64,000 nt of DNA from Lentimonas sp. CC4 (GCF_902728235.1 NZ_CACVBO010000001.1:2752001-2816000), one strand, 5' to 3'; shown: positions 50,232 through 62,640, numbered from the stretch's first letter. Numbers and translations are program-made. The notes: generated by a model from the sequence alone, not told the origin.

Positions 50232-50297
50232 ATCAAATCGATATATGCTTGATTTGATTGTGCCTGTAATTGTCGCGAAATGAGGCATGCATTTCGA
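50232..50297. other. Two perfect short inverted repeats downstream of lspA
   Basis: ATCAAATC / GATTTGAT (8 bp, 11-nt spacer, 50232-50258) and CGAAATG / CATTTCG (7 bp, 7-nt spacer, about 50277-50297) lie between the RNA terminator and the lspA stop. Neither has a T-tract. They could be regulator sites or RNA 3' stabilising hairpins. Confidence 0.4.
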
Positions 50298-50320
50298 CCA
50301 CCGAGAGGCATCAAAGGTGT

Positions 50321-50875
50321 TTATCGATCCTCGCTCTTAATCACTTGAGCGGGAGTTGGCTGAAAGAAGCTGAGAGTGATGTAGGTGAAGACGCCGATCA
50401 CAATGCCGCAGTCGGCGATGTTGAATGCGGGATAGCGTCCATCGGGGAGCACCCAAGGGATGGTGAATCCAAAATGAAAGTCGAGGAAGTCGATGACATG
50501 GCCGTGCACGAGGCGATCTACCAAGTTACCTAGCACACCACCGATGAGTAGTCCGAATGCGAATTGCATCGGAATGCGGTAGAGTTCTAGTTCGTTCCGG
50601 AATTTGTAGATTGCGGAGAGCGCGACCAAAGCGAAGAGGGCGAGGATTTCACCGTGGCCAGCAAACATTCCCCATGCGGCGCCTTCGTTGCCAATGTGGA
50701 CGATGTAGAAGAAGTTTTTGATGACTTCAATGACGTCTTTATCATGTGGATAGAAGTAGCTATCCAGTGGCATGGTATTGAATATCCAAATCTTCGTGAG
50801 CTGATCGAACACAAACACGATGATAGCGGTAATGAATAGTCGCTTGTAGGAGGTGCTTGGAGTGTCTGAGTTCAA
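50321..50875 (-). CDS. lspA: Lipoprotein signal peptidase (signal peptidase II)
   Basis: Inner-membrane aspartyl protease that removes prolipoprotein signal peptides. The 184-aa protein has four predicted helices, the opening FDQLTKIW, the catalytic Asp motifs GNLVDRLVHGHVIDFLDFHF and AFNIADCGI, and the NEGAAWG segment. It lies downstream of the dksA-like gene on the same strand but is separated from it by a terminator. Confidence 0.96.
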   Translation of the reverse strand: MNSDTPSTSYKRLFITAIIVFVFDQLTKIWIFNTMPLDSYFYPHDKDVIEVIKNFFYIVHIGNEGAAWGMFAGHGEILALFALVALSAIYKFRNELELYRIPMQFAFGLLIGGVLGNLVDRLVHGHVIDFLDFHFGFTIPWVLPDGRYPAFNIADCGIVIGVFTYITLSFFQPTPAQVIKSEDR

Positions 50876-50911
50876 CTTAGAGTGGAGTGTGCGTGTGTGG
50901 CCTGTATCTTA

Positions 50912-50946
50912 ATAAAAATGGTGCCCTCTGATCGAAGGCACCATTT
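50912..50946 (-). terminator. Terminator after the DksA-like gene
   Basis: Minus-strand 10-bp stem AAATGGTGCC / GGCACCATTT around an 11-nt loop, then TTATT. It stands between the dksA-like stop and the lspA start, so lspA probably has its own promoter or depends on readthrough. Confidence 0.85.
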
Positions 50947-50975
50947 GAAAAAGGTGAGACGTGCTGTCTGTATAA

Positions 50976-51782
50976 CTATTCGTCTTCGTCTGAAACGATC
51001 TTTGGTGCGTCAGAGCTGTCGGCGAAGAGTCCGCCAGCATTGCGGTCCACCTTGCGGCGTTGGTTCTTCTCGAACTCTGCTTGGCCTTGGACTGAGTAGC
51101 GTGCAAATGGCACCGCGGTGAGGCGATCTTTGCCGATGTCTTCGCCTGTGACTTCGCAGACGCCGTAAGTGCCGTCTTTGATACGCAGGATTGCTTCTTC
51201 AACTTCGTTGAGAGCGTCTTGCTCATTGGAGACGAGACTGAGTGCAAAGTCGCGGTCAAATGCATCTGTGCCGGAGTCGTCTTCGATGCTGTTGTCGTGG
51301 GCCTCCTTTTTGAGTGTGTCGGATGTGTGGAGGTCGAGCTCGTCGCTGACGTGCTGGCGCAGGTCGAGCAGGAGCTTGTAGTATTTTTTCCACTTTTGGG
51401 GGATCGAGTCTTCTTCGAGCGAAGTGACTTTCTTCTTCTCCGCTGGGTTGAATCCGAGAATGTCTGCGAGAGAGGCTGCACCGAGCACGCGTTTCTCAAC
51501 GGGCTTGTCATCGACGACGATCGTCTTTTTTGCTGGCACCACCTTTTTGGGCGCAGGAGCTTTTTCCGGTTCGGCTTTCTGTTCCTTCTTACGTGTGGCA
51601 ACGAGTGCTTCGATGTCGTCCATGGAGAAGACGATCGGAGTTGCCTTTTTGTCTGCGGCTTCACCTTCACGTGCGACAGATGCCTTTTTTACGGTCGGCT
51701 TGTTGCTGGCAGCTGTTTTCTTTGTTGCTGTTGTTTTCGCAGTCTTTTGGCTCGCGGAGGCCTTGGTCTTTTTGTCAGTCAT
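50976..51782 (-). CDS. DksA/TraR-like protein with Lys/Ala-rich N-terminal tail and lost zinc finger
   Basis: A 268-aa protein. The first about 115 residues are Lys/Ala/Thr-rich and histone-like (KKTAASNKPTVKKASVA). The C-terminal part is a DksA/TraR helical hairpin (SLVSNEQDALNEVEEAILRIKDGTYGVCE) followed by the zinc-finger region. Only the first of the usual Cys is present (Cys209); CESCG reads CEVTG and the distal Cys pair region reads ARYSVQGQ. DksA binds RNA polymerase with ppGpp; whether this version does is unknown. It lies 21 bp after ileS, an ileS / dksA-like / lspA order also known in the PVC superphylum. Confidence 0.82.
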   Translation of the reverse strand: MTDKKTKASASQKTAKTTATKKTAASNKPTVKKASVAREGEAADKKATPIVFSMDDIEALVATRKKEQKAEPEKAPAPKKVVPAKKTIVVDDKPVEKRVLGAASLADILGFNPAEKKKVTSLEEDSIPQKWKKYYKLLLDLRQHVSDELDLHTSDTLKKEAHDNSIEDDSGTDAFDRDFALSLVSNEQDALNEVEEAILRIKDGTYGVCEVTGEDIGKDRLTAVPFARYSVQGQAEFEKNQRRKVDRNAGGLFADSSDAPKIVSDEDE

Positions 51783-51803
51783 TGATAAAAATAGAGTGGG
51801 GTG

Positions 51804-54632
<2,829 letters not shown>

Positions 54633-54784
54633 GATTTTGAGACCGGGGGCCATGTAAAAACGCGGCAGTGTGTTTTTTTGACTTCTCAAGTCAAGCACGC
54701 AGAATGTTCTCGCAGATCTTTAAATTTCACGCTTCTTACGTAGCGTTCGATGGTGCACTGCTGTGTGCCGCTTTATTTGATCTA

Positions 54785-55795
54785 ATGACTCTCGCACTTC
54801 TAGGTTTCTCGGTTTCAAGTTTTCCACTGTGGGCACTCTTGCTCATCTTGGTCGTGGGTTTGGTTTCTCTCACTTTTGGTGGGGATTGGTTGACCGATGG
54901 AGCGGTTGCGATTTCAGCGAATTTTAAGATCAACCCTGTGGTGATCGGGCTGACGGTGGTGTCGATTGCGACCTCGATGCCGGAAATGGCGACCTCGTTG
55001 ATGGCGGCAAAGAGTAACCCTGGTATCGCTCTGGGGAATATTCTAGGGAGTAATATTGCCAATATTGGTCTGATTCTGGGAGTTGCGGCGATGATCGCGC
55101 CGCTGAAGATCCAGCTGCGTATGATTCGGCGTGAAGTCCCGATTCTGATTTTTGTAACTTTGCTGTTTGGCGCATTCGCGCTCGGCGGCGGGTTTCATCG
55201 TATTGAAGGTGCGATCTTATTGCTGCTCACTGTGGCGTATTTGATCTATGTGGTGCGCGGAGCGAAAGAGCCAGATGCGCAGGCGGCAGTCGAGGAGTTC
55301 TCGGAAAGCACGGAGGCGGGACAACGTCAGACGACGTCCGTTGCATTGCTGTTGATCATACTTGGCGGCTTGGGCTTGGCATTTGGAGCTGACTGTTTGG
55401 TCGGGGCCAGCGTGGAATTGGCGACTCGCATGGGTGTCAGTGACTTGTTTATCGGGTTGTCTATTGTCGCGATCGGCACGAGTCTGCCGGAGTTGGCCGC
55501 ATCGATTTCGGCGGTTCGTGCCGGGCATGGTGACCTTTGTGCTGGTAATATCGTGGGCTCGAATTTGTTTAATATGCTGCTCATTGGTGGCGGTGTGTCG
55601 GCATTTGCGGGCATCGATGTGCGTGATGAATTGCTGCTGGTAGAGTTTCCCGCGCTAGTGCTTCTTTCAGCCCTGCTACTATTGATCTTTAAGAGCGGAC
55701 ATATCGTCAGTCGGCGTGAGGGTGCGCTCTTGCTTTTCCTTTATGTTACGATTCTGTCGCTGTCTGGACTGTCTCAGTTTGGCTATCTTTTTTAA
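54785..55795 (+). CDS. Calcium/sodium antiporter (CaCA family, YrbG-like)
   Basis: Inner-membrane cation exchanger, about 336 aa and ten helices. Two inverted alpha-repeats are visible: [21 protein letters not shown] with [16 protein letters not shown], and [20 protein letters not shown] with [16 protein letters not shown]. These carry the ion-coordinating Glu and Asn/Ser residues. The ATG at 54785 (MTLALLGF) fits the first helix; ATGs at 54668 and 54704 would extend it by sequence unlike the family and, from 54668, overlap the ileS leader. It is divergent from ileS. Confidence 0.92.
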   Translation: MTLALLGFSVSSFPLWALLLILVVGLVSLTFGGDWLTDGAVAISANFKINPVVIGLTVVSIATSMPEMATSLMAAKSNPGIALGNILGSNIANIGLILGVAAMIAPLKIQLRMIRREVPILIFVTLLFGAFALGGGFHRIEGAILLLLTVAYLIYVVRGAKEPDAQAAVEEFSESTEAGQRQTTSVALLLIILGGLGLAFGADCLVGASVELATRMGVSDLFIGLSIVAIGTSLPELAASISAVRAGHGDLCAGNIVGSNLFNMLLIGGGVSAFAGIDVRDELLLVEFPALVLLSALLLLIFKSGHIVSRREGALLLFLYVTILSLSGLSQFGYLF

Positions 55796-55831
55796 TCAAC
55801 CTAGAATTTTTAATTCCAACACATACACATT

Positions 55832-57409
55832 ATGTCTGATTCCTATAAACCAGTAGTCCTTATCATCCGCGACGGGTGGGGGGAGAATCATAACTCGGAG
55901 CAAGACTCCTATAACGCGGTGAAGCTCGCCAAGACGCCTTGTGCGGATCGGCTCACCGCTGAGTGGCCTCGCACAGAGATCATGGCGTGTGGGCTCGATG
56001 TCGGCCTGCCGGTCGGTGTGATGGGTAACTCTGAAGTCGGTCACCAAAATATCGGCGCGGGTCGTGTGGTTGACCAAGAGCTCGTTCGTATCAACAAGGG
56101 CATCGAAACGGGTTCTGTCAAAGAGAGTGCGACGCTCAAGGCCGCGATTGCGAATGTGAAGGAGAAGGGCACTGCGCTTCACCTCATGGGCCTCGTGTCC
56201 GATGCGGGTGTTCACGCGATGTTGGAGCACATCTACGGCTTGATCCGCATTGCAAAGGAAGAGGGCGTTCAAGAGCTTTACCTGCATGCCTTCACTGATG
56301 GCCGCGACACTGGACCTTTCAGTGGCAAGCAGTTCATCAAGGAGGCCGAAGCTGAAATGGCAAAGATCGGACTTGGTAAAGTCGCGTCACTCTCCGGTCG
56401 CTATTGGGCGATGGATCGCGACAACCGCTGGGATCGTGTGCAACGCGCATACGACTGCCTCACTGGTCGCAATATCGAGACGACTGCGACGTCTGCAGAA
56501 GCAGGCATCCAGTATCAATACGACAATCCTGAGACAGCAGGCACCAAGGGCGACGAGTTCTGCCCGCCGACCGCTGTGGTCGATGCCGATGGCAAGCCGG
56601 TGGCTACCATCGCGGATGGTGATTCCGTGATTTTCTGCAACTTCCGTGGCGACCGTCCACGTGAGTTGACGCGTGCATTCATCCAAGACGACTTTGATGG
56701 ATTCGATCGCGGTGCAAAACTCGACATCTACTTTGCGACTTTGAGCGAATACCAGAAGGGCCTCTGCGATAACATCGTGTTCTTCAAGCCGGAGAAAATG
56801 AAGGACATCCTCGCGAGCTATATTTCTGATAAGGGCATCCCGCAATTCCGTTGCGCTGAGACTGAAAAATTCCCGCACGTTACATTCTTCTTCAATGATT
56901 ACCGTGAAGAGCCGTTTCCTGGCGAAGACCGTAAGCTCGTTCCAAGCCGCAAGGATTGCGCGACTTACGATGAGAAACCAGAAATGTCAGCCTACGGCAT
57001 CCGCGATGCGTCTGTCGAAGCAATCAAGTCTGGCAAGTATGGTCTAGTCGTCGTGAATTTCGCAAATCCTGACATGGTCGGCCACACGGGTGTGGTTGAA
57101 GCATGTATCAAGGCGTGTGAGATCGTTGACGGTTGCGTGCAGGACTTGCTCGATGCAGTGGATAGCGTCGGTGGCCATGCAGTTATCACAGCTGACCACG
57201 GTAACTCCGATCAGCTCTGGAACCCCGAAAACAATGGGCCACACACCGCGCACACGCTCAACCCAGTTGAGGTCGTCATGTATGGCGAAGGCTGCAAGGG
57301 ACGTGCAACGCTCGAAGGTGGTGCGCTGGGCGACATAGCACCGACGATCCTTGAGCTGATGGGCTTGGAACAGCCTGCAGCAATGACAGGTCACTGTCTG
57401 CTCAAGTAG
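55832..57409 (+). CDS. gpmI: 2,3-bisphosphoglycerate-independent phosphoglycerate mutase
   Basis: Glycolytic interconversion of 3- and 2-phosphoglycerate by a Mn-dependent alkaline-phosphatase-fold enzyme. At 525 aa it has standard length. [11 protein letters not shown] carries the first metal Asp, [14 protein letters not shown] the phospho-acceptor Ser, then [37 protein letters not shown] and [13 protein letters not shown]. It stands 36 bp after the exchanger gene and ends in a strong terminator. Confidence 0.97.
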   Translation: MSDSYKPVVLIIRDGWGENHNSEQDSYNAVKLAKTPCADRLTAEWPRTEIMACGLDVGLPVGVMGNSEVGHQNIGAGRVVDQELVRINKGIETGSVKESATLKAAIANVKEKGTALHLMGLVSDAGVHAMLEHIYGLIRIAKEEGVQELYLHAFTDGRDTGPFSGKQFIKEAEAEMAKIGLGKVASLSGRYWAMDRDNRWDRVQRAYDCLTGRNIETTATSAEAGIQYQYDNPETAGTKGDEFCPPTAVVDADGKPVATIADGDSVIFCNFRGDRPRELTRAFIQDDFDGFDRGAKLDIYFATLSEYQKGLCDNIVFFKPEKMKDILASYISDKGIPQFRCAETEKFPHVTFFFNDYREEPFPGEDRKLVPSRKDCATYDEKPEMSAYGIRDASVEAIKSGKYGLVVVNFANPDMVGHTGVVEACIKACEIVDGCVQDLLDAVDSVGGHAVITADHGNSDQLWNPENNGPHTAHTLNPVEVVMYGEGCKGRATLEGGALGDIAPTILELMGLEQPAAMTGHCLLK

Positions 57410-57431
57410 CATACGACACCTTTCAAAATTC

Positions 57432-57466
57432 AAAGCCCGGCTCCACATCGTGGAGGCCGGGCTTTT
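57432..57466 (+). terminator. Terminator of gpmI
   Basis: A long stem AAAGCCCGGC / GCCGGGCTTT extended by CTCCA / TGGAG around the loop, followed by a T run. It lies 22 bp after the gpmI stop. Confidence 0.95.
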
Positions 57467-57471
57467 TCATT

Positions 57472-57500
57472 TGTAGGGGCTTTGCTGTGCGAAGACCGCG
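57472..57500 (+). repeat. Third fragment of the GTAGGGGC element
   Basis: TGTAGGGGCTTTGCTGTGCG then AAGACCGCGG repeats the left end of the 47067-47164 element with a small change. The matching right end is not recognisable in the next 100 bp, apart from GAGGGGTGCGTGTGCGG at 57537. Confidence 0.65.
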
Positions 57501-57586
57501 GGCGACTGTGACTCACGGCATTTTAAAATGTTCACGAGGGGTGCGTGTGCGGTCCTTGGATCAGTTCTAAAAAATCGATTGAATCG

Positions 57587-57663
57587 TGTAGCGAACTTGC
57601 GCCAGCAAGGTCGATCGTTGTATCCGAACCGTCAATCGAGGGCACTAGCGTGTCATCGCTACA
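57587..57663. repeat. Single diverged copy of the 49.5-kb palindromic repeat
   Basis: Bounded by TGTAGCGA and TCGCTACA (perfect 8-bp inverted ends, 77 bp overall). The internal hairpin CTTGC-GCCA-GCAAG replaces CTCGC-GCTA-GCGAG of the array with a paired change on both sides of the stem. The GGTCGA word after the stem and the distal CATCGCTACA are shared with the array. Confidence 0.75.
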
Positions 57664-57697
57664 ATCAATAGGAGCACTCCTTTATTCCAATCGGCTC

Positions 57698-58735
57698 TCA
57701 GTCCTCAGAGCCCTCGTGTAGTTCGATCATTGGTAGCTCCCAGACGGGGGCGGTCTGCTCTGCGATAGTAAAGGCGGTGGCCCATTCACGTGTGAGGCTG
57801 CCGAGTGTCTTGAGTTGTGCGTCGCTCCAACCGCGCTCGGTGATTTCGCGCACCATGAAGCTGGCGCCGCCTTTAGCGGGACGTGTGACAAAATAGTATT
57901 TTTTGGTTTTGCCGTCAGGGCTGGAGGGAATGAGCACTGCGGGATTACGTCTAAAGGCGAGTTCGAGGATTTTGCGGCCATCCTCGCGTGCGGTATCGGT
58001 TGCAAAGCGTTCATCATCTCGAGCGTCACGGCGACTACACCAGACCAGATCGAACGGGAGGCCTGCGTCTTTGAGGCGGCTGGCAAGGGCGACAAAGTCG
58101 CCATCGAAGCGCGGTGCGTGTTGTTGGATTTGAGCGATGAAGGTATCTGATGCGATGGGAGCTGCGCGTGGAGGGTCGAATTGCACGATGCCATAGCCAA
58201 AGGCAGCGACCTCGCCGTATGTTTTAGTGAACTTATTACCCCAAGGATTGTGGAAAAATAGTTCTTCACGGCGATCATCATAGCCGATGATCACGCAGCC
58301 GTGCCCCATCGCGCCGAAGGCGCCAGGACGGAAGGAAATATAGATCGGACCAGTCTCGACTAAAGAATGGCGTATGGCTGGTAAGACCTTGGCATTAAAA
58401 TCGGCTTCGTCTTCCCATATTAAAGTTTTCCCGTCGAAGCCGAGTTTCTGCATGGCGAGTGCCATATCGCTGGGGTAGGTGCCCTCGTTGGAGATCGATG
58501 CTTCGGAGGAGAGCTGCGCGATTTGATCCTGGTCGGTTTTGATACCGTGGTAGCCTGCAATCATCGCGGCAGAGGCAGGCACGCAGAAGTTTTCTCGTTG
58601 TGTGACCATCGGCACTTTGCGCAGTTTGAATGCGGTCGGTAGTGTCTCAACTGCCGAGAGATTCGAACAGAGCATTGCACCGAAGCAAAGTCGTGCGATG
58701 TGGAATGCGCGGCGAATCGTGCGAGTCTGTTTCAT
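57698..58735 (-). CDS. Exported C39-like cysteine peptidase domain protein
   Basis: A 345-aa protein with an N-terminal signal (MKQTRTIRRAF then a hydrophobic stretch ending CSNLSA). A papain-like C39 domain follows (about 45-200): nucleophile Cys in RENFCVPASAAMIAG, His in AMGHGCVIIGYDD, and Asn/Asp in LFFHNPWGNKF. The C-terminal about 130 residues are not recognised. The start at 58735 is chosen for the signal peptide. It follows a TPR gene on the same strand by 70 bp. No bacteriocin or ABC exporter genes are adjacent, so the substrate is not a classic leader peptide; a periplasmic peptidase or cross-link hydrolase is likely. Confidence 0.78.
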   Translation of the reverse strand: MKQTRTIRRAFHIARLCFGAMLCSNLSAVETLPTAFKLRKVPMVTQRENFCVPASAAMIAGYHGIKTDQDQIAQLSSEASISNEGTYPSDMALAMQKLGFDGKTLIWEDEADFNAKVLPAIRHSLVETGPIYISFRPGAFGAMGHGCVIIGYDDRREELFFHNPWGNKFTKTYGEVAAFGYGIVQFDPPRAAPIASDTFIAQIQQHAPRFDGDFVALASRLKDAGLPFDLVWCSRRDARDDERFATDTAREDGRKILELAFRRNPAVLIPSSPDGKTKKYYFVTRPAKGGASFMVREITERGWSDAQLKTLGSLTREWATAFTIAEQTAPVWELPMIELHEGSED

Positions 58736-58805
58736 CTGCGCGAAATAAGGGCGAATAGAATACAGTAGGAAGCTTTGAGTCTCAGCTTCTGACACCTTTT
58801 AAGGG

Positions 58806-59711
58806 TTAATGTGCGATTGAGGCGACGTTTGTTTGCAGATTAATCGCGCGAGCGAGCGTATATTCGAACACCTGCGAGTCACCGTGTTGGCTGACCCATT
58901 GGAGATGTTGGTTCGCTTCGTCGACTTCGCCTAATAAGCGTAGGTAGAGGCCGATGTAAGTGTGTGCTTCGGTCTCTTCGGCGCTGTTGGTGATGTAGCT
59001 GATGAGATCGGACTCATCGATTTTCTCACTCAAATAGTCGATCACTGGAGCGGGCCATTGGTTGACTGGCTTGTTCTTGTTCGCGTATTGAAGGGTGCGG
59101 AGGGCGTTTTGGGCATCGCCAGATTCATGATAAGCGAAGTAGGCGATGAGCAAAGGGTAGGCAGATGATTCACCCTTACGACCATACATAAGAGTCGCCT
59201 TTTTTGCGGACTCGGCAGCATCGGTAAATTCGCCACGGCACATCTGCGTCCATGCCAGTGACTCGTAAAAGAACCCATTCACTGGTTGATCGACGGTTGC
59301 CATTTTAAAGGAAGTGAGCGCGGCATCGAAGTCTTCTAGGTTAAAAGCCGCCAGCCCACGTCCATTCCAGGCGAACGCATGCTGTGGGTAGCGCTTCACA
59401 ATTAAGTCGTAGGAACTGAAGGCGGCTTGATGGCGCTCTTGCTCAGCGTAAATCATGGCTTGGCCGAGTCGAGCTGAGAGGTCGTTGCCGTCGGCTTGCA
59501 GGGCTTGGTCGAATGCCTGCAGTGCGTTTTCTGTGTGACCAGCTTCTAGTTGTGCAAAGCCTTCTGTGACAAATGGGCTGGCGCTGACCTCAAACTCGCT
59601 GTCGGCTTTTAACGAGGTAAGTGTGAGCATGACGCTACCGATGCAGAGCAGGAGTGCGAAGCGAGCCTTTTGGCCGAAACCGGAGGTGAATCTGTTGTCT
59701 GACAAGCGCAT
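58806..59711 (-). CDS. Exported TPR-repeat protein
   Basis: A 301-aa protein with a signal-like N terminus (ARFALLLCIGSVMLTLTSLKA) and at least three tandem TPR motifs (about residues 55-160: EGFAQLEAGHTENALQAFDQ, YDLIVKRYPQHAFAWNGRGL, FNLEDFDAALTSFKMA). Further helical repeats run to the C terminus. TPR arrays mediate protein-protein contacts. It is the upstream partner of the C39-like gene, suggesting a periplasmic pair. The ATG at 59711 (MRLSDNRF) is used; longer starts lie before the signal. Confidence 0.75.
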   Translation of the reverse strand: MRLSDNRFTSGFGQKARFALLLCIGSVMLTLTSLKADSEFEVSASPFVTEGFAQLEAGHTENALQAFDQALQADGNDLSARLGQAMIYAEQERHQAAFSSYDLIVKRYPQHAFAWNGRGLAAFNLEDFDAALTSFKMATVDQPVNGFFYESLAWTQMCRGEFTDAAESAKKATLMYGRKGESSAYPLLIAYFAYHESGDAQNALRTLQYANKNKPVNQWPAPVIDYLSEKIDESDLISYITNSAEETEAHTYIGLYLRLLGEVDEANQHLQWVSQHGDSQVFEYTLARAINLQTNVASIAH

Positions 59712-59958
59712 AAGAAACATATAGTAGCTTACATTATCGCGGGGACAATGCCAATTTATGCGGTATTTTTTGGGACTTTGGAAATTCATACTAAGTTCTA
59801 ATCGTAATCATACTCCAAATCTTACTCGTTTTTTTGCCTCCATAGGTGCTGCTGATTACGACTAAGGTTCGAGCCAGTGGAGCAGACTTTGATTTCATCC
59901 ACCCTTATAGCTTCTTCTGGGTTGAAACCCTGCCTCCACACTGCATCGTCAATTGTTT

Positions 59959-60591
59959 ATGATTATCGAATCTCAAGAACTGCCACCGATTGGAACCAAT
60001 GCATTTGCTCTGATTGAGCCAACGCGCAAAGAATGCGTCATCATTGATGCGCCTCAAGAGGCTTACAGATGGGCCACTCAAGTGGCGCAGAAGCACGGAT
60101 GCAAAATTGTTGCGCTGATTCTGACGCATGGCCACTGGGATCATATGATCGATGGCAACAAATTCGCTGCAGCCGGTATCCCGACTTATGGGCATGCGGC
60201 GGATACTGAAATGTTTGAATCACCCTCGAAGATGGCGAGTTATGCGATTCCTGGCTTGGAAATGTTGCCGGTGCCAATCGATCACTGGATTCGCGGTGGC
60301 GATGTGCTCGATTTGCTAGGAGCAAAATTGGAAATCCGTCACGTGCCGGGTCATTGCCCAGGTAATATCATGGTGTATGTCGAAAGTGAGCAGGCGGCCA
60401 TCGTGGGCGATGTCATTTTTGCAGGTAGTGTAGGTCGCTATGATTTACCTGGTGGCGATATGTCTGTGTTGGAGATTTCTATCAAAACTCAGGTCTATAC
60501 GCTGCCGGATGCGACAGTCATCTATCCTGGGCATGGCCCAAATACCTCCGTCGCTCAAGAAAAGCGCAGCAATCCATTTGTGCGCGGATGA
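59959..60591 (+). CDS. Metallo-beta-lactamase-fold hydrolase (glyoxalase II-like)
   Basis: A 210-aa MBL-fold protein with the dinuclear zinc site spread over LTHGHWDHMIDG, RHVPGHCPGNIM, VGDVIFAGSVGR and IYPGHGP, as in the glyoxalase-II-like subgroup. The substrate is not fixed by sequence; thioester or lactoylglutathione-type hydrolysis is possible. ATG at 59959 (MIIESQELPP) is used. The ribD gene overlaps its stop by 4 bp (ATGA), so both are translated from one message. Confidence 0.9.
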   Translation: MIIESQELPPIGTNAFALIEPTRKECVIIDAPQEAYRWATQVAQKHGCKIVALILTHGHWDHMIDGNKFAAAGIPTYGHAADTEMFESPSKMASYAIPGLEMLPVPIDHWIRGGDVLDLLGAKLEIRHVPGHCPGNIMVYVESEQAAIVGDVIFAGSVGRYDLPGGDMSVLEISIKTQVYTLPDATVIYPGHGPNTSVAQEKRSNPFVRG

Positions 60592-61721
60592 CTCTCGCGG
60601 ATCAGCCTCACGAAGTCTTCATGGCTCGTGCGCTTGAACTGGCGCGGCGAGCGTGGGGGCAGACGCACCCCAATCCGATGGTGGGTGCGGTCATTGTGGA
60701 GCAGGGACAGATTGTCGCCGAGGGCTGGCACCATGCCGCAGGCCAACCGCATGCGGAGATCGAGGCGTTGCGTGGACTGGGGCGGAAGCCAGCAGGGGGC
60801 GCAACAATTTATGTAACACTGGAGCCGTGCAGCACTTGTGGACGCACTGGCGCGTGCACAAGTGCGATTTTGGAGGCTGGCATTCGGAAGGTCGTGGTCG
60901 GCGCAGTCGATCCGAACCCAGACCATGCAGGGCAGGGGCTCGCATTGTTGCGTGAGGCCGGGGTCGATGTGGTCGAAGGCATCATGGCTTCAGATTGCAC
61001 CGATCTGAACCTGATTTTTAATCACTGGATCGTGCAGCAGCGTCCCTTTATTGCCGCGAAGATGGCGTTGACCCTAGATGGTAAATTTGCCGCCGCTTCT
61101 GGACATTCACAATGGGTGACCGGCGAGGCCGCGCGTGCGGATGTGATGCGCTGGCGACGTTATTTTCCCGCGATTGCCGTCGGTGCGAATACGGTGCTGC
61201 GCGATAATCCGAGCCTGACGAGTCGTATCGACAACACGGTCTGGTGCCCGATTCGTTTTGTTTTTGATCGTAGCCTAAAAACGGTGAGCGATGCAGATTG
61301 GCCGCAGCTTTATTCTGATGTGCACAAGGGGCGCACGATTGTGCTGTGTGGACCAGCGGCCGATGTCGAACGGCGTGGTCGACTCACAGCGAAGGGTGTG
61401 TTGGTGTGGGAATTACCCAAAGCAGCAGGGCATTTGGATTGGGAGGCGTTCCGTAAGCGTTGCGCAGATGAAGGCATCTGTGGCGTTTATGTTGAGACCG
61501 GTCCCGTGTTGGCTTCCAGTTTGATCGAACTCGAGCTCGCGGACTATGCATTTATCTATCAAGCTCCGAAGTTTATGAGCGACAGTGAGACGCCAGGCAT
61601 CGGTAGTGCGCGCGATACACAGTCGATGCGTGAGGCATTCCAGCTCAACGATGTGCGCCACGCAATTTTAGGCGAAGATATTCTTACGCGCGGTAGCCTC
61701 TCCTCGTGTGAGGCGAGCTAA
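60588..61721 (+). CDS. ribD: Bifunctional riboflavin biosynthesis protein RibD
   Basis: Fused pyrimidine deaminase (about 1-145) and reductase (about 150-365) of riboflavin synthesis. Deaminase zinc site: HAEIEALRGLG with PCSTCGRTGACTSAI, preceded by THPNPMVGAV. Reductase: KMALTLDGKFAA, SQWVTGEAARADVMRWR, AVGANTVLRDNPSLTSR. At 377 aa it has normal length. It is coupled to the preceding hydrolase; no other rib genes are in the window. Confidence 0.95.
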   Translation: MTLADQPHEVFMARALELARRAWGQTHPNPMVGAVIVEQGQIVAEGWHHAAGQPHAEIEALRGLGRKPAGGATIYVTLEPCSTCGRTGACTSAILEAGIRKVVVGAVDPNPDHAGQGLALLREAGVDVVEGIMASDCTDLNLIFNHWIVQQRPFIAAKMALTLDGKFAAASGHSQWVTGEAARADVMRWRRYFPAIAVGANTVLRDNPSLTSRIDNTVWCPIRFVFDRSLKTVSDADWPQLYSDVHKGRTIVLCGPAADVERRGRLTAKGVLVWELPKAAGHLDWEAFRKRCADEGICGVYVETGPVLASSLIELELADYAFIYQAPKFMSDSETPGIGSARDTQSMREAFQLNDVRHAILGEDILTRGSLSSCEAS

Positions 61722-61763
61722 GTTCGCCTTGAAGCTGATAACTAGGCAAGTCGGTGTTTGTAT

Positions 61764-61814
61764 CTTGAGGTGTAGGACGTGCCTCTCGAAGAGGGCGCGT
61801 TTCAGAGACTCAAG
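61764..61814. repeat. Palindromic hairpin between ribD and rdgB
   Basis: An outer CTTGAG / CTCAAG and an inner ACGTGCCTCT / AGAGGGCGCGT (with mispairs) enclose a CGA loop. It lies 43 bp after the ribD stop, without a T-tract. A REP-like palindrome or weak terminator. Confidence 0.45.
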
Positions 61815-61840
61815 GCATAGGTTGAGTGGTATAAATTCTT

Positions 61841-61870
61841 ATTCGTGTTGATTCGTGTCCATTCGTGGTT
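61841..61870 (+). repeat. Three direct 10-bp repeats (ATTCGTGNNN)
   Basis: ATTCGTGTTG, ATTCGTGTCC and ATTCGTGGTT follow one another in register about 80 bp before rdgB. One helical turn per unit makes them a possible regulator array, or a remnant of a dispersed repeat. Confidence 0.6.
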
Positions 61871-61947
61871 CCAACTACGTTTTTTCGGAAAATCCTTATC
61901 CACGTTCATTTAACGTTTATTTACGGTTCAACTAATTTGTAATCACT

Positions 61948-62553
61948 ATGTCAAAGCACTCTCTCATTATCGCCACAGGCAACGCTCACAAAGTCGAAGA
62001 ATTCGAACTGCTCCTCAAGGGGCTAGACTTCGATGTGGTATCGGCGAAGACCTGCGGCGGCATGCCGGAAGTCGACGAAAATGGCTCAACCTTTGCGGCA
62101 AACGCGCAGCTCAAAGCCGAGGCGCTACGGGCGCAGGCACCTGCCGATGCATGGGTAATGGCGGACGACTCCGGCCTCGAAGTCGATGCACTTGATGGCG
62201 CACCAGGGATTTATTCTGCCCGCTACGCTGGTGTAGATGCCAGTGATGGTGACAATGTTGTCAAACTACTCGACGCCATAAAGGACGTGCCCAAAGAAGC
62301 GCGCACTGCGCGCTTTCGTTGCGTGCTGTGTGTGATTGATCACGAAGGCTATATCACGCATTATGATGGCAGTTGCGAAGGACGTATCGATACGGAAGTG
62401 CATGGCGACGGCGGCTTCGGCTACGATCCGATTTTCATTCCAGATGGCTATAGCGAGAGCTTCGCGCAACTCGGTGATTCGGTGAAGAGTCAACTCAGCC
62501 ACCGCGCAAAAGCTGTCGAATGGATGCGCACGATTTTAGCGGAGCGCTCATAG
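61948..62553 (+). CDS. rdgB: XTP/dITP diphosphatase (RdgB/HAM1)
   Basis: Removes non-canonical purine triphosphates (XTP, dITP) from the nucleotide pool. The 201-aa protein has [49 protein letters not shown] and a C-terminal [10 protein letters not shown], all diagnostic. It precedes rsmH on the same strand by 87 bp. Confidence 0.96.
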   Translation: MSKHSLIIATGNAHKVEEFELLLKGLDFDVVSAKTCGGMPEVDENGSTFAANAQLKAEALRAQAPADAWVMADDSGLEVDALDGAPGIYSARYAGVDASDGDNVVKLLDAIKDVPKEARTARFRCVLCVIDHEGYITHYDGSCEGRIDTEVHGDGGFGYDPIFIPDGYSESFAQLGDSVKSQLSHRAKAVEWMRTILAERS

Positions 62554-62640
62554 TGCTTCGGATCTACTAAATGTGTGGGTTTGGGCGGGAGGGCCGGCCT
62601 CTGGGCTTGCCGCTTAAGAGACGCCGCGCATGTTTGGGGT

